Origin: Streptacidiphilus fuscans
Lineage (GTDB): Bacteria > Actinomycetota > Actinomycetes > Streptomycetales > Streptomycetaceae
Direction: 5' to 3'
Length of the DNA stretch: 64,000 bases
Assembly (NCBI RefSeq): GCF_015690355.1
Contig: NZ_JADPRT010000003.1
Span: 1-64,000, forward strand
The position numbers and the translations under genes were made by a program. Shown here piece by piece: positions 39,227 through 48,055 of this stretch. Position 1 is the stretch's first letter. Each line of letters opens with the position of its first letter. The notes beneath the pieces are model-generated. The model had not been told where the DNA came from. It saw nothing but the letters and a program-made list of their open reading frames with translations, and searched no databases.

Positions 39227-40261
39227 GTGGCGTCACACCAGAAGCATCGAAAACCCCGGACCTCACCGCTGGCCGGACCGGCCGTCCGGACCGCCGCCAC
39301 ACTGGTGACGGCCGCAGCCGCCTCCGTCGTGGCTCTGACGCAGCCGGGCCAGGCCGACCCGAAGCCGACTCCGGCCCAGGTCAAGGCCCAGGTGGACGCG
39401 CTCTACCAGCAGGCCGAACAGGCCACCCAGCAGTACGACGGCGCAACCGCCGCTGCCGAGCAACTCCAGGCCCAGGCCGCGCAGTCGCAGCAGGAAGCCG
39501 CCCGCACCGACGCCCGGATCGACCAACTGACCAGCGGGCTCGACCAGATGGCCGCCACGCAGTACCGCAACGGCACCATGGACCCGCAGTTGCAGCTGCT
39601 GCTCTCCGCAGACCCGGAGAACTACCTGCAGCGCGCCGGCGACCTCTCCCAGGCCCTCGCCTCGCAGTCGGACCTGCTGCAGCAACTCGCCGCCCAATCA
39701 CGGACGCTGCGCTCGGAGCGCGCCGCCGCCGACTCCAGACTGGCGGCGCTCAAGGCCGAACAGGCCCGGCTGGCCGCGGCCAAGGCCCAGATCCAGGAGA
39801 AGCTCGCCGCCGCGCAGGCGCTGCTCAGCGCCCTGAGCGCCGCATCCCTCGCCACCGTCACCCAGACCGGCGGCACCACGACCACTCCGCCCGGCCTCGC
39901 CGACATCCCCGTCTCGGGGCGGGCCGCAGCCGCCGTCGCCTTCGCCCGGGCGCAGTTGGGCAAGCCCTACGTCTGGGGCGCGACCGGGCCGAACTCCTAC
40001 GACTGCTCGGGCCTCATCCAAGCCGCCTGGGCAGCAGCGGGCGTGGCGCTGCCGCGCACCACCTACGAGCAGATCGACGCGGGGACCCGGATCCCCGTCA
40101 GCGACCTCCAGCCGGGCGACCTGGTCTTCTACTACTCCGGCGTCAGCCATGTCGGCATGTACGTGGGCGGCGGCGAGATCATCCACGCCCCGCACCCGGG
40201 CGCGGCCGTGGAGTACGCGCCGGTCGGCGAGATGCCCATCGTCGGCGCCGTCCGCCCCTGA
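39227..40261 (+). CDS. Secreted NlpC/P60 cell-wall hydrolase
   Basis: A 344-residue secreted endopeptidase of the RipA type. A basic N-terminus and hydrophobic stretch (about 20-38) with an A-x-A-like end near QPGQAD form a signal peptide. Residues 46-205 are a coiled coil rich in Gln and Ala, and the C-terminal NlpC/P60 domain (about 232-344) has C260 in DCSGLIQAAW, H308 in SHVGMYVG and H320 in IIHAPHPG. All three catalytic residues are present. The start GTG 39227 follows AGAAGGGA by about nine bases. I checked the 5' region for the c-di-AMP riboswitch seen before such genes and did not find it. Confidence 0.94.
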   Translation: MASHQKHRKPRTSPLAGPAVRTAATLVTAAAASVVALTQPGQADPKPTPAQVKAQVDALYQQAEQATQQYDGATAAAEQLQAQAAQSQQEAARTDARIDQLTSGLDQMAATQYRNGTMDPQLQLLLSADPENYLQRAGDLSQALASQSDLLQQLAAQSRTLRSERAAADSRLAALKAEQARLAAAKAQIQEKLAAAQALLSALSAASLATVTQTGGTTTTPPGLADIPVSGRAAAAVAFARAQLGKPYVWGATGPNSYDCSGLIQAAWAAAGVALPRTTYEQIDAGTRIPVSDLQPGDLVFYYSGVSHVGMYVGGGEIIHAPHPGAAVEYAPVGEMPIVGAVRP

Positions 40262-40323
40262 CCGCTACGCCCTGACCGTGACGCCCTCTCGCCCCCTGGC
40301 CACGCCACACCCCCGGCCACACC

Positions 40324-40995
40324 TCAGACGAGGCGACGTGCCGTCGCCCACCGGGTGAGTTCATGACGGTTGCTCAACTGCAGCTTGCGCAGCACCGCCG
40401 AGACATGGCTCTCCACCGTCTTCACCGAGATGTAGAGCTGCTTGGCGATCTCCTTGTACGCGTACCCACGCGCGATCAGACGGAGCACCTCGCGCTCGCG
40501 CTGGGTCAGCCGGTCCAGGTCCTCGTCGATCGGCGGGGTGTCGGTGGCCGCGAACGCGTCCAGGACGAAGCCCGCGAGCCGGGGCGAGAAGACCGCGTCG
40601 CCGTCACGGACCCGGAAGATGGCGTCGACCAGATCGGTGCCCGTGATCGTCTTGGTGACGTAGCCGCGCGCGCCGCCGCGGATCACGCCGATGACGTCCT
40701 CCGCCGCGTCGGAGACCGACAGCGCCAGGAACTTGACGCCCTCCAGCGACGCACAGCGCCGCAGCACCTCCACGCCACCGCCGCCGGGGAGGTGGACGTC
40801 GAGCAGCACCACGTCCGGCATGGTCGAGGTGACCACCGTGACGGCCTGGTCGACGTCGGCGGCCTCACCGACCACGTCGACGTTGGTCCGCTCGGTCTGG
40901 CCGATCTCCGCGCGGACACCCGTGCGGAACATCCGGTGGTCGTCCACCAGGACCACCCGCGCCTGCGGCCGTTCCGCGTTCGTGTTCGCGCTCAT
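40324..40995 (-). CDS. LuxR/NarL-type response regulator
   Basis: The 223-residue product has an N-terminal receiver domain (VVLVDDHRMFRTGVR, phosphoacceptor D66 in VVLLDVHLPGG, K in YVTKTI) and a C-terminal LuxR helix-turn-helix (LTQREREVLRLIARGYAYKEIAKQL). ATG 40995 overlaps the stop of the kinase gene (ATGA), so the pair is co-translated. By position it is the output of the PspC-fused kinase; a likely target is the divergent PspC/LiaF-like operon, as in other self-regulated envelope stress systems. Confidence 0.95.
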   Translation of the reverse strand: MSANTNAERPQARVVLVDDHRMFRTGVRAEIGQTERTNVDVVGEAADVDQAVTVVTSTMPDVVLLDVHLPGGGGVEVLRRCASLEGVKFLALSVSDAAEDVIGVIRGGARGYVTKTITGTDLVDAIFRVRDGDAVFSPRLAGFVLDAFAATDTPPIDEDLDRLTQREREVLRLIARGYAYKEIAKQLYISVKTVESHVSAVLRKLQLSNRHELTRWATARRLV

Positions 40996-42464
40996 CCGTT
41001 CGTCGCCCTCTCCATCTCCAGCTCGACCTCCGTGCCGCCCGCAGGGGCCGGACGCACGCGGGCGTGGCCGCCGTTGCGCTGCATCCGCCCGATGATCGAG
41101 CCGCGCACGCCCATCCGGTCCGCCGGGACCGCGTCCGGGTCGAACCCGGGACCGCGATCGCGGACGAACACCCACACGGTACTTCCCTCGACCTCGGCGT
41201 AGACAGAGACCGGCTCACCGCCACCGTACTTGGCGGCGTTGACCATGGCCTCCCGTGCGGCCTGGAGCTGGGCTGCCAGCCTTTCGTCCATGGGCGCATC
41301 GCCGACGCAGATGACCTCGACGGGGATGCCGTGCAGATCCTCCACCTCGGCGGCGACCTTGCGGACCGACTCGGCCAGGGTGTCCGGGGTGTCGTCGTCC
41401 GCCGGATCGCCGGAGCGGTAGAGCCACTGGCGCAGGTCGCGCTCCTGGGCCCGGGCCAGCCGGGCGACCTCCTTCGGGTTGTCGGCATGGCGGAGGATGA
41501 GGGTCAGCGTGTGCAGCACCGAGTCGTGGATGTGGGCGGCGACCTCCGCCCGCTCCTGGGCGCGGATGCGCTCACGGCGCTCGGTGGTCAGGTCCTGCCA
41601 CATCCGCAGCAGATAGGGGCCGGCCAGCAGCAGCACCCCGGCCAGGACGACCAGCACGGCCTGCATGACCTTCCCGAACTCGGCCAGCGAGCCGGAGACC
41701 ACGAGGAAGCTGACCACACCGGCGGCGACCAGGACGACCCCCGCCCCGAGCCGCAGCGTCAGCGCGCCGCCGCTGCCGTCGTCCAGCGAGAACCAGCGCG
41801 CCCAGCGGGCGTCGTCGACCTGCCGCCAGACCAGGGCGACGCCGGCTCCGGAGATCAGCACCGGCCAGAAGTACGGGTCGTCGTGGCCGGCGGTGAGCAC
41901 GTTGATCAGCACCAGCACACCGGCCAGCACGGCGACCAGCGCGAGCAGCCGACCCCGGTCGTTGTCGACCCGGGGCCCCCCGGACGCCGCGCCCCCCTCC
42001 TCCACCGCCGGGCCGGCCGCGGAGTCCCCCTGGAACAGCTGTTGGAGCGAGCGCCTGACCCGCCCGATCACCCCCCGCGACCGGCCGGCCCGGACGGACT
42101 CGCCCGCCTCCCCCGCCTGCCCCGTTTCCCCCGCCTCGGCGGCTCCGGACGGCCGCCCGGGCGCCCCGGCACCGGCCCGACCCATCGGCACCACGAACCA
42201 GAACGCGGCGTACAGCACCAGCCCCAGCCCCTGACCCAACGTCAGCACCACGAACGCGGCGCGGACCCAGAGCACCGGGATGCCCAGATGCGCGGCGAGC
42301 CCGCTGGCCACGCCGCCGACCACGCGCCCCTCGGGACGGCGGTAGAGCTTGCGGACGGGCGTGCCGGAGTGTCCGGCGGCGTCGGGCCGGACGTCCGGGC
42401 GGTCGGAGATGAGGTCGCTGCTTGCCACGGTTCGATCGTCACACGCCACAGGTGAGAAAAGCAT
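40992..42464 (-). CDS. PspC-domain sensor histidine kinase
   Basis: A 490-residue membrane kinase. A PspC domain is at about 37-95 (KLYRRPEGRVVGGVASGLAAHLG and one helix), then a Gly/Ala-rich linker, four further membrane segments (about 172-192, 198-214, 238-257, 268-288), a HisKA_3 dimerisation domain with H313-D314 in AAHIHDSVLHTL, and an HATPase domain (EAMVNAAKYGG, RDRGPGFDP, GVRGSIIGRM). ATG 42464 gives this length; GTG 42428 is an alternative start. It is coupled to the response regulator by a four-base overlap and is divergent from the PspC/LiaF-like gene. Confidence 0.92.
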   Translation of the reverse strand: MLFSPVACDDRTVASSDLISDRPDVRPDAAGHSGTPVRKLYRRPEGRVVGGVASGLAAHLGIPVLWVRAAFVVLTLGQGLGLVLYAAFWFVVPMGRAGAGAPGRPSGAAEAGETGQAGEAGESVRAGRSRGVIGRVRRSLQQLFQGDSAAGPAVEEGGAASGGPRVDNDRGRLLALVAVLAGVLVLINVLTAGHDDPYFWPVLISGAGVALVWRQVDDARWARWFSLDDGSGGALTLRLGAGVVLVAAGVVSFLVVSGSLAEFGKVMQAVLVVLAGVLLLAGPYLLRMWQDLTTERRERIRAQERAEVAAHIHDSVLHTLTLILRHADNPKEVARLARAQERDLRQWLYRSGDPADDDTPDTLAESVRKVAAEVEDLHGIPVEVICVGDAPMDERLAAQLQAAREAMVNAAKYGGGEPVSVYAEVEGSTVWVFVRDRGPGFDPDAVPADRMGVRGSIIGRMQRNGGHARVRPAPAGGTEVELEMERATNG

Positions 42465-42547
42465 CAGGGTCGACCCCGATCGTCGCCCTGGTTCCGAGGC
42501 AGGGCTGTGTCAGGGTTGATCTCAGGGTTCGACCAGGGAGATGACGG

Positions 42548-43933
42548 ATGGGCACGGGCGCCGACGAGCAGCAGGATGGGGGTATGGATCCCACGACCAG
42601 CATCCCGCCCCCGACGGACGGCGACGCCGCGCCCGGTGCCGACCAGGAGCGCACGAGCTCCCGGCCGCCGCTGGAGCGCAGCGCCAGCCACCGCGTGGTC
42701 ACGGGCGTCTGCGGCGGCCTCGGCCGTCGGCTGGACATCGACCCGCTGGTCTTCCGCGTGGTGATCGCCGTGCTCTGCCTGTGGGGGGGCGTCGGCCTCT
42801 TCATCTACGGCGTCGCCTGGCTGATGATCCCCATGGAGGGCACCGGCAAGAACGAGCTGCAACGCCTGATGTCCGGCCGGGTCGACGGGCAGTCCCTGAG
42901 CGCCGTGCTGGTCACCGTCCTCGGCACCGGCATCTTCTTCTCCTACATGGGCGCCAAGGACCATGTCTTCCCGCTACTGCTGATTGCCGCGCTGGCCTTC
43001 GCCGCGCTCCGCTACGACCCCAAGCGCCACCAACTGCCACCGCGTGAACAGGCTCCCCCGGTGGTCCCGGAGTCACCCCCGGCCGCACCGAACTGGTGGC
43101 AGCGGACCGACCCGCTGCTGAAGACCGACGCGACCTCGACAGCGGACACGGCTACGGCCACGGGCGAGCCGGTCTCCCTGACGAAACAGCCACCGACGGA
43201 CGCCGCCCTGGGTGAGCCGTTGGCCGGACTCACCGAGCCGCTCGCTCCCCTGCCGCCCTTCGAATCGTTCGATCCCTTCGAGTCCGCTGGCACTGGCGGG
43301 CCTTCGGGCCCGCCGGAGCGGCCACGCCGGGTGCGCGGTCCCTGGGGGCTGGCCGTCCTGGTGCTGGCCGCCGGCACCGCGGGCGTCGTCTACGCGGTCC
43401 AGGCCCCCCACCATGTGAACGCCCTCGCCGTCACGGCCTCGGCGCTGGCCGTGGTCGGTCTCGGGCTGGTGCTCAGCGGCCTGCTGCGGCGGCGCGCCAT
43501 CGGCCTCGCCTTCGTCGCCCTGCTGCTCTCCGCCGCCACCGCCGTCGTCGGCGCGGCCCCCTGGCAGCACTGGAGCCATACGACCTGGGCCCCGGCCTCG
43601 GCGGGCCAGTTGCAGACGACGTACGACCTCCGTGCGGGCGCGGCCACCCTCGACCTGCGCAGCGTCCTGCCGTCGCCGGGCCAGACGGTCACCACCCATG
43701 TCAGCCTGGGCGCGGGGACGCTCAAGGTGCTGCTCCCGGGCGGCCCGGCGGTCCCCGAGGTCAAGCTCAACGCCCAGACCGGGGCCGGTGAGTTGAAGCT
43801 GCCCGACGGCCGACAGTTCTCCGGTGTGGGCAGTTCCCGCAGCGTCGATCTGAACCAGGGCGACGCCGCCGCCCACGGCACGGTGACGGTCGAGCTCCAG
43901 GTCGGCGCGGGTCAGGTGGAGGTGCTCCAATGA
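42548..43933 (+). CDS. PspC-domain protein with LiaF-like C-terminus
   Basis: The 461-residue product starts at ATG 42548, seven bases after GGGAG. An N-terminal PspC domain (about 43-100, RSASHRVVTGVCGGLGRRL and a helix), two more membrane segments (about 117-133 and 135-150), a Pro/Thr-rich linker, then three membrane segments (about 267-340) and a C-terminal beta-rich domain (VSLGAGTLKVLLPG, QVGAGQVEVLQ) like the LiaF/DUF2154 toast-rack domain. LiaF proteins inhibit their LiaS kinase; the divergent PspC-kinase is the obvious partner, which is inference. Confidence 0.88.
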   Translation: MGTGADEQQDGGMDPTTSIPPPTDGDAAPGADQERTSSRPPLERSASHRVVTGVCGGLGRRLDIDPLVFRVVIAVLCLWGGVGLFIYGVAWLMIPMEGTGKNELQRLMSGRVDGQSLSAVLVTVLGTGIFFSYMGAKDHVFPLLLIAALAFAALRYDPKRHQLPPREQAPPVVPESPPAAPNWWQRTDPLLKTDATSTADTATATGEPVSLTKQPPTDAALGEPLAGLTEPLAPLPPFESFDPFESAGTGGPSGPPERPRRVRGPWGLAVLVLAAGTAGVVYAVQAPHHVNALAVTASALAVVGLGLVLSGLLRRRAIGLAFVALLLSAATAVVGAAPWQHWSHTTWAPASAGQLQTTYDLRAGAATLDLRSVLPSPGQTVTTHVSLGAGTLKVLLPGGPAVPEVKLNAQTGAGELKLPDGRQFSGVGSSRSVDLNQGDAAAHGTVTVELQVGAGQVEVLQ

Positions 43934-44199
43934 GCAAGCGCAGCAAGGCTCCTGGCGCTGGACGTCGCGTGCAGCTCTACCCGGTGCTGAGCGGTCTCGT
44001 CTTCGTGACCGTCGCCGTGCTCTACCTGTTGCAGGCCGGGGGCGTGCTGCGGGTCGACGGCAGGGTGCTGCTGCCCGTCGAGCTGATCGCCCTCGGCGTT
44101 GCCGGTCTGCTTGCGGCCCTCTACGCCCGGGCGCCGCGTGGCTCCTCGGCCCGCCGCGCGGCCAACCTGGGCCAGAGCACGGCGTCCAGGGAGAGATAG
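43930..44199 (+). CDS. Small two-helix membrane protein
   Basis: An 89-residue protein whose ATG overlaps the previous stop (ATGA). It has two hydrophobic segments, PVLSGLVFVTVAVLYLLQAG and LPVELIALGVAGLLAALYA, and a basic tail. No family is recognised. It is co-translated with the PspC/LiaF-like protein and probably works with it in the membrane. Its last 79 bases overlap the end of the convergent DoxX gene, so its C-terminus is encoded antisense to DoxX. Confidence 0.75.
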   Translation: MSKRSKAPGAGRRVQLYPVLSGLVFVTVAVLYLLQAGGVLRVDGRVLLPVELIALGVAGLLAALYARAPRGSSARRAANLGQSTASRER

Positions 44200-44639
44200 G
44201 GCGTCCCCGCGAGGATCAACGGGAGCCACGCCATCAGATAGATGAGGTCGTTGCCCAGAAAGTAGGGCGTCGTCTGCCAACTGACGGTGAGAAAGAGCGT
44301 CAGGTTCAGCAGCGCCCCGCCCACCGCGGCCAGTCGGCCGAGCAGCCCCAGCAGGGTGCCGACGCCCACCGCGAGCTCGCCGACGGCGAAAGCGAGCGCG
44401 AACGCGGTGGGCGCGTGGAGGGCCAGGCTCAGCAGCGGCCCGATCGGGCTGGACGACCTGAGCGCCTGCGTCATGGACGCGAACGACTGCGGGTTGGCGA
44501 GACCGCCCAGATAGTTCGGGTCGGTGAACTTGTAGCAGGCCGCATAGATGAAGGTGACCCCGAGGAACACCCGCAGCGGCAGCAGCGCATAGGTAGTGCC
44601 CCACTGCTTCGTCCGCTCACGCGAAAGCGCTCCACCCAT
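44121..44639 (-). CDS. DoxX family membrane protein
   Basis: A 172-residue protein with four membrane segments: ALLPLRVFLGVTFIYAACYKF, FALAFAVGELAVGVGTLLGL, LAAVGGALLNLTLFLTVSW and DLIYLMAWLPLILAGTPYL. The first contains the LRVFLG-x2-F-x2-A-x3-KF pattern of DoxX/SURF4-like proteins. These are small quinone-linked or redox-associated membrane proteins with little known function. The start is ATG 44639. It is followed at its 3' end by a 79 bp convergent overlap with the small membrane protein. Confidence 0.87.
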   Translation of the reverse strand: MGGALSRERTKQWGTTYALLPLRVFLGVTFIYAACYKFTDPNYLGGLANPQSFASMTQALRSSSPIGPLLSLALHAPTAFALAFAVGELAVGVGTLLGLLGRLAAVGGALLNLTLFLTVSWQTTPYFLGNDLIYLMAWLPLILAGTPYLSLDAVLWPRLAARRAEEPRGARA

Positions 44640-44712
44640 GCCTGCCGCTCCTCAGCGTCTCCTCGGTTCCCCGAGCATTACGCCGCGGCGAACCTGCGGG
44701 TTCAGCCTAGGA

Positions 44713-45510
44713 TCAGTCCTCGTCGTACGCACCGGCCAGCGCGTCCGAGTGGCCCGCGACCAGCGGCTGGTAGTTGATCCAGGCGACGAGGTCGTTGCCG
44801 AGCTGGTCCCGGGTGACGACGGCGTTCTCATGCTCGATCTGCACCAGCTTGCCGGCGGCCTGAGCCAGCAGCTGCACCTGGCAGGAGCGCTCCATGGTGA
44901 TGAACCACCAGGCTGCGGCGTCGACCGAGTCGCCGACGGTCAGCAGACCGTGGTTGCGCAGGATCACCGCCTTGTGCGGGCCGAGGGCGGCGCCGATCCG
45001 GCGTCCCTCCTCCCGGTCCAGCACCACGCCGGTGTAGTCGTCGAAGAGCGCGTGGTCCTGGTAGAACGCGCAGACGTCCTGGGTGATCGGGTCGAGCAGT
45101 TGCCCCAGCGCGGAGAAGGCGCGCCCGTGGGTGGAGTGGCTGTGCGCGGCGGCGACCACGTCGGGGCGGGCGGCGTGCACCTCGGAGTGGATGGCGAAGG
45201 CGGCCTGGTTGACGTGGTGGCGGCCGTGTACGACCTGTCCCTCGTGGTTGACCAGCAGCAGGTCGCTGGCCTTGATCTGCTTGAAGGACATGCCGAAGGG
45301 ATTGACCCAGAAGTGGTCGGTCCACTCGGGGTCGCGGGCGGTGATGTGTCCGGCGACGCCCTCCTCGAACCCGAACTTCCCGAAGAGCCGCAGCGCGGTC
45401 ACCAGCCGCGCTTTGCGATGGGCCCGCTCGGCCTCGACGGTCTCGAACTTCGGCGGCAGCGCGAACTGGAGGGTGTCCATGGGGACGGGCTGCGGGGGTG
45501 GGTTCGTCAT
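44713..45510 (-). CDS. Class II aldolase/adducin family protein
   Basis: A 265-residue cytosolic protein with the class II aldolase fold: GHITARDPEWTDHFWVNPFG, the zinc ligands in AAHSHSTHGRAFSALG and the later H in ILRNHGLLTVGD. The three His and the acidic residue in the aldolase site appear present. Substrates in this family range from fuculose- and ribulose-phosphates to methylthioribulose; nothing nearby indicates which one applies. ATG 45510 has no clear ribosome-binding site; MDTLQF ten codons later is possible. It lies upstream of DoxX on the same strand, 73 bp apart. Confidence 0.87.
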   Translation of the reverse strand: MTNPPPQPVPMDTLQFALPPKFETVEAERAHRKARLVTALRLFGKFGFEEGVAGHITARDPEWTDHFWVNPFGMSFKQIKASDLLLVNHEGQVVHGRHHVNQAAFAIHSEVHAARPDVVAAAHSHSTHGRAFSALGQLLDPITQDVCAFYQDHALFDDYTGVVLDREEGRRIGAALGPHKAVILRNHGLLTVGDSVDAAAWWFITMERSCQVQLLAQAAGKLVQIEHENAVVTRDQLGNDLVAWINYQPLVAGHSDALAGAYDED

Positions 45511-45567
45511 GTTCGGAAGCTACCGCGCGGTAGCGGCGGTCGCCAGAGGCAAGCGAGGAAGCACAGC

Positions 45568-45694
45568 AGGGGCGCGGGGAACTGCGCGAGCAACGACCCT
45601 GTGCGGATGGCCCTGTCCATTGAGGACCATCCCTCGTGGGTGGATTGTCGCGCCCACGCGGCGGAGCCGCATATCAGCAGAGCCCCGCGCCCCT
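45568..45694. repeat. 127 bp GC-rich palindromic intergenic element, copy 1
   Basis: The element begins AGGGGCGCGGGGAACTGCGCG and ends GAGCCCCGCGCCCCT, so its ends are inverted repeats. It lies between the aldolase gene and guaA. A second 127 bp copy is at 62915-63041 in the opposite orientation for its arms, but with its ~37 bp centre the other way round. Such GC-rich palindromes are common between Streptomyces genes and are probably non-autonomous repeat elements or transcript ends. Confidence 0.85.
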
Positions 45695-45746
45695 GAAGGT
45701 GCAACTAACTGTGGGAGCGGAAAGCTCGGGCGGATGCCCTAGCTGC

Positions 45747-47342
45747 TCACTCCCACTCGATCGTCCCCGGCGGCTTGCTGGTCACGTCGACCACGACGCG
45801 GTTGACGTCGCGGACCTCGTTGGTGATGCGCGTCGAGATCTTCTCCAGGACCTCGTACGGCAGGCGGGACCAGTCCGCCGTCATCGCGTCCTCGGACGAG
45901 ACCGGGCGCAGCACGATCGGGTGGCCGTAGGTGCGGCCGTCGCCCTGGACGCCGACGGAGCGGACGTCGGCCAGCAGCACCACCGGGCACTGCCAGATCT
46001 CGCGGTCCAGGCCGGCGGCCGTGAGCTCCGCGCGGGCGATCGCGTCGGCGTCGCGCAGCAGGTCCAGGCGGTCCTTGGTGACCTCGCCGACGATGCGGAT
46101 GCCGAGGCCCGGGCCCGGGAAGGGCTGACGCTGGACGATCTCCTCCGGCAGGCCGAGCTCCTGGCCGACCATCCGGACCTCGTCCTTGAACAGCTTGCGC
46201 AGCGGCTCGATCAGCTGGAACTCGAGGTCCTCGGGCAGCCCGCCGACGTTGTGGTGCGACTTGATGTTCGCGGTGCCCGAGCCGCCGCCGGACTCGACGA
46301 CGTCCGGGTAGAGCGTGCCCTGGACCAGGAACTCGACCGGCTCGCCGGACGCGCCCGCCTCGGCGATGATCTCGGCCTGCGCCTGCTCGAAGACACGGAT
46401 GAACTCGCGCCCGATGATCTTGCGCTTCTCCTCCGGGTCGGTGACCCCGGCGAGCGCGCTGAGGAAGCGCTCCTCCGCGTCGACGACCTTGAGCTTGACA
46501 CCGGTGGCCGCGACGAAGTCCTTCTCGACCTGCTCGGTCTCGCCCTTGCGCATCAGGCCGTGGTCGACGTAGACGCAGGTCAGCTGGTCGCCGATGGCGC
46601 GCTGGACCAGCGCCGCCGCGACGGCGGAGTCGACGCCGCCGGACAGGCCGCAGATCGCCCGCTTGGTGCCGACCTGGGCGCGGATCGCCGCGACCTGCTC
46701 CTCGACCACGTTGTGCGTGGTCCACGTCGGGGCCAGGCCCGCGCCGCGGTAGAGGAAGTGCTCCAGCACCTGCTGGCCGTGGGTGGAGTGCATCACCTCG
46801 GGGTGGTACTGCACGCCGTAGAGCCGCTTGGCGTCGTTCTCGAACGCGGCCACCGGGACGACGCTGGTGGACGCCGAGACGGTGAAGCCCTCCGGCGCGG
46901 CGGAGCAGGCGTCGCCGTGCGACATCCACACGGACTGCTCGGCCGGGGTGCCCTCGAAGAGGGTGGAGCCGGTCTGCGAGACCGCCAGCGGGGTGCGGCC
47001 GTACTCACGCGCGCCGCTGTTGTCGACGACGCCGCCCAGCGTGGTCGCCATCAGCTGGAAGCCGTAGCACATGCCGAAGACCGGCACGCCGGCCTCGAAC
47101 AGCGCCCGGTCGACCGTCGGCGCGCCCTCCTCGTAGACGGAGGAGGGTCCGCCGGAAAGGATGATCGCCTTGGGGTTCTTGGCGAGCATCTCCGAGACCG
47201 GCATGCTGTGCGGCACGATCTCGCTGTAGACGCGGGCCTCGCGGACGCGACGCGCGATGAGCTGGGCGTACTGCGCACCGAAGTCGACGACGAGAACGGT
47301 GTCGACGGCGGTGTCCGCAGGGTCGGGGGTCGCTGATGCCAC
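45747..47342 (-). CDS. guaA: GMP synthase (glutamine-hydrolysing)
   Basis: Amidates XMP to GMP. The 531-residue product has the N-terminal glutamine amidotransferase domain (nucleophile C92 in [10 protein letters not shown] and E in [10 protein letters not shown]) and the ATP pyrophosphatase domain with the PP-loop [12 protein letters not shown], followed by the C-terminal dimerisation domain with [16 protein letters not shown] 47342 follows GGAAGG by about nine bases; the longer in-frame start at 47417 adds a non-conserved stretch. Together with guaB3 in this window it serves guanine nucleotide synthesis. Confidence 0.97.
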   Translation of the reverse strand: MASATPDPADTAVDTVLVVDFGAQYAQLIARRVREARVYSEIVPHSMPVSEMLAKNPKAIILSGGPSSVYEEGAPTVDRALFEAGVPVFGMCYGFQLMATTLGGVVDNSGAREYGRTPLAVSQTGSTLFEGTPAEQSVWMSHGDACSAAPEGFTVSASTSVVPVAAFENDAKRLYGVQYHPEVMHSTHGQQVLEHFLYRGAGLAPTWTTHNVVEEQVAAIRAQVGTKRAICGLSGGVDSAVAAALVQRAIGDQLTCVYVDHGLMRKGETEQVEKDFVAATGVKLKVVDAEERFLSALAGVTDPEEKRKIIGREFIRVFEQAQAEIIAEAGASGEPVEFLVQGTLYPDVVESGGGSGTANIKSHHNVGGLPEDLEFQLIEPLRKLFKDEVRMVGQELGLPEEIVQRQPFPGPGLGIRIVGEVTKDRLDLLRDADAIARAELTAAGLDREIWQCPVVLLADVRSVGVQGDGRTYGHPIVLRPVSSEDAMTADWSRLPYEVLEKISTRITNEVRDVNRVVVDVTSKPPGTIEWE

Positions 47343-47382
47343 AGGGCGGCCTTCCGGCGGGTGGTATGGGGAGTCGATCCTC

Positions 47383-47388
47383 ATTCTA
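47383..47388 (-). promoter_or_regulatory. Probable guaA -10 box
   Basis: TAGAAT on the minus strand, about 40 bases before GTG 47342, in a short AT-rich patch. No good -35 is visible, so this is a partial promoter call. Confidence 0.4.
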
Positions 47389-47471
47389 ACGGGCACGGGG
47401 ACCGACCCCCGACCCACACCACCCGGAGCCGCTCAGAGGCACCAGGAACGGCGCAGCGGGCCGCCGCGCGG

Positions 47472-47837
47472 TCAGACCCGCCCTCGGCAGAGTTCCAGCA
47501 GCAGCATCGCGATGTCGGTGCCCGGGCGGCCCAGGCGGTCGCGGAAGCGCTCCAGGATCTCCATCTCGCGGGTGAGCGAGAGCCGCGGGCCACCGGTCGC
47601 GATCCGGGCCTGCTGCACCTCCGCGGAGACGGTGATCCGGCGCTGGACGAGGTCCAGGATCTGCGCGTCGAGCGCGTCGATGCGGCCACGAGCCTCGGCG
47701 ATCACGGCCTCGGCGCTCTCCCGCGAGAGCGAGGTCGTCGCGGCGGGGACAGCAGTCGGGGTGACAGCCGTCGGCGTGACAGCCGTCGCCGTCACAACGC
47801 TCGGGGTCACGGCGGTCGGGGTCGAGCTGGGGGTCAT
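47472..47837 (-). CDS. Chorismate mutase, AroQ type
   Basis: A 121-residue protein with an AroQ (type II) chorismate mutase domain from about residue 41: the first helix with R49-like EARGRIDALDAQILDLVQRR, then VQQARIATGGPRLSLTREM and a third helix ending LLLELCRGRV. It converts chorismate to prephenate, the entry to Phe and Tyr. Residues 5-34 are a Thr/Pro/Ala/Val repeat coded by 15 bp units. ATG 47837 follows GAGGAG by seven bases. Expression is probably controlled by the leader peptide and terminator 87-212 bp upstream. Confidence 0.93.
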   Translation of the reverse strand: MTPSSTPTAVTPSVVTATAVTPTAVTPTAVPAATTSLSRESAEAVIAEARGRIDALDAQILDLVQRRITVSAEVQQARIATGGPRLSLTREMEILERFRDRLGRPGTDIAMLLLELCRGRV

Positions 47838-47923
47838 CTGCGCGCTCCTCTGTCTCTTCTGTGTCTGGCCGCTGGTGCGGTCAGCCGGGACGTCGGAGGG
47901 GCCGGAGAGCCGGGTGGCCCGGG

Positions 47924-47962
47924 AAACGAAAAGACGCCCCTGGGCCATCGGCCCGGGGCGCC
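47924..47962 (-). terminator. Attenuator terminator before the chorismate mutase gene
   Basis: On the minus strand GCGCCCCGGGCC, loop GAT, and GGCCCAGGGGCGT form a stem of about 12 bp with one mismatch, followed by CTTTTCGTTT. A T-rich tail is rare in this genome, and the hairpin lies 86 bp before the start codon and 18 bp after the leader-peptide stop, the expected place for an attenuator. Confidence 0.85.
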
Positions 47963-47980
47963 CTCAGGGTCTGCGTCAGT

Positions 47981-48049
47981 TCAGACGGCATCACCATGGC
48001 GACCGGAGCCTCCGGTGCCATAGGTAAAGAAGTAGGCCATCTGGAACAT
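47981..48049 (-). CDS. Phe/Tyr leader peptide of the chorismate mutase gene
   Basis: A 22-codon reading frame MFQMAYFFTYGTGGSGRHGD-AV with five aromatic codons among the first ten: F2, Y6, F7, F8 and Y10. F8 uses TTT and Y10 uses TAT, which are very rare in this genome and would make stalling sensitive to charged tRNA levels. It is followed by an ACCGG/CCGGT hairpin and then an intrinsic terminator ahead of chorismate mutase. This is the arrangement of an amino-acid leader-peptide attenuator, as known for trp and branched-chain genes in actinobacteria. A TACGCT box ends six bases before the ATG, so the message may be leaderless. Confidence 0.85.
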   Translation of the reverse strand: MFQMAYFFTYGTGGSGRHGDAV

Positions 48050-48055
48050 GTCGAC

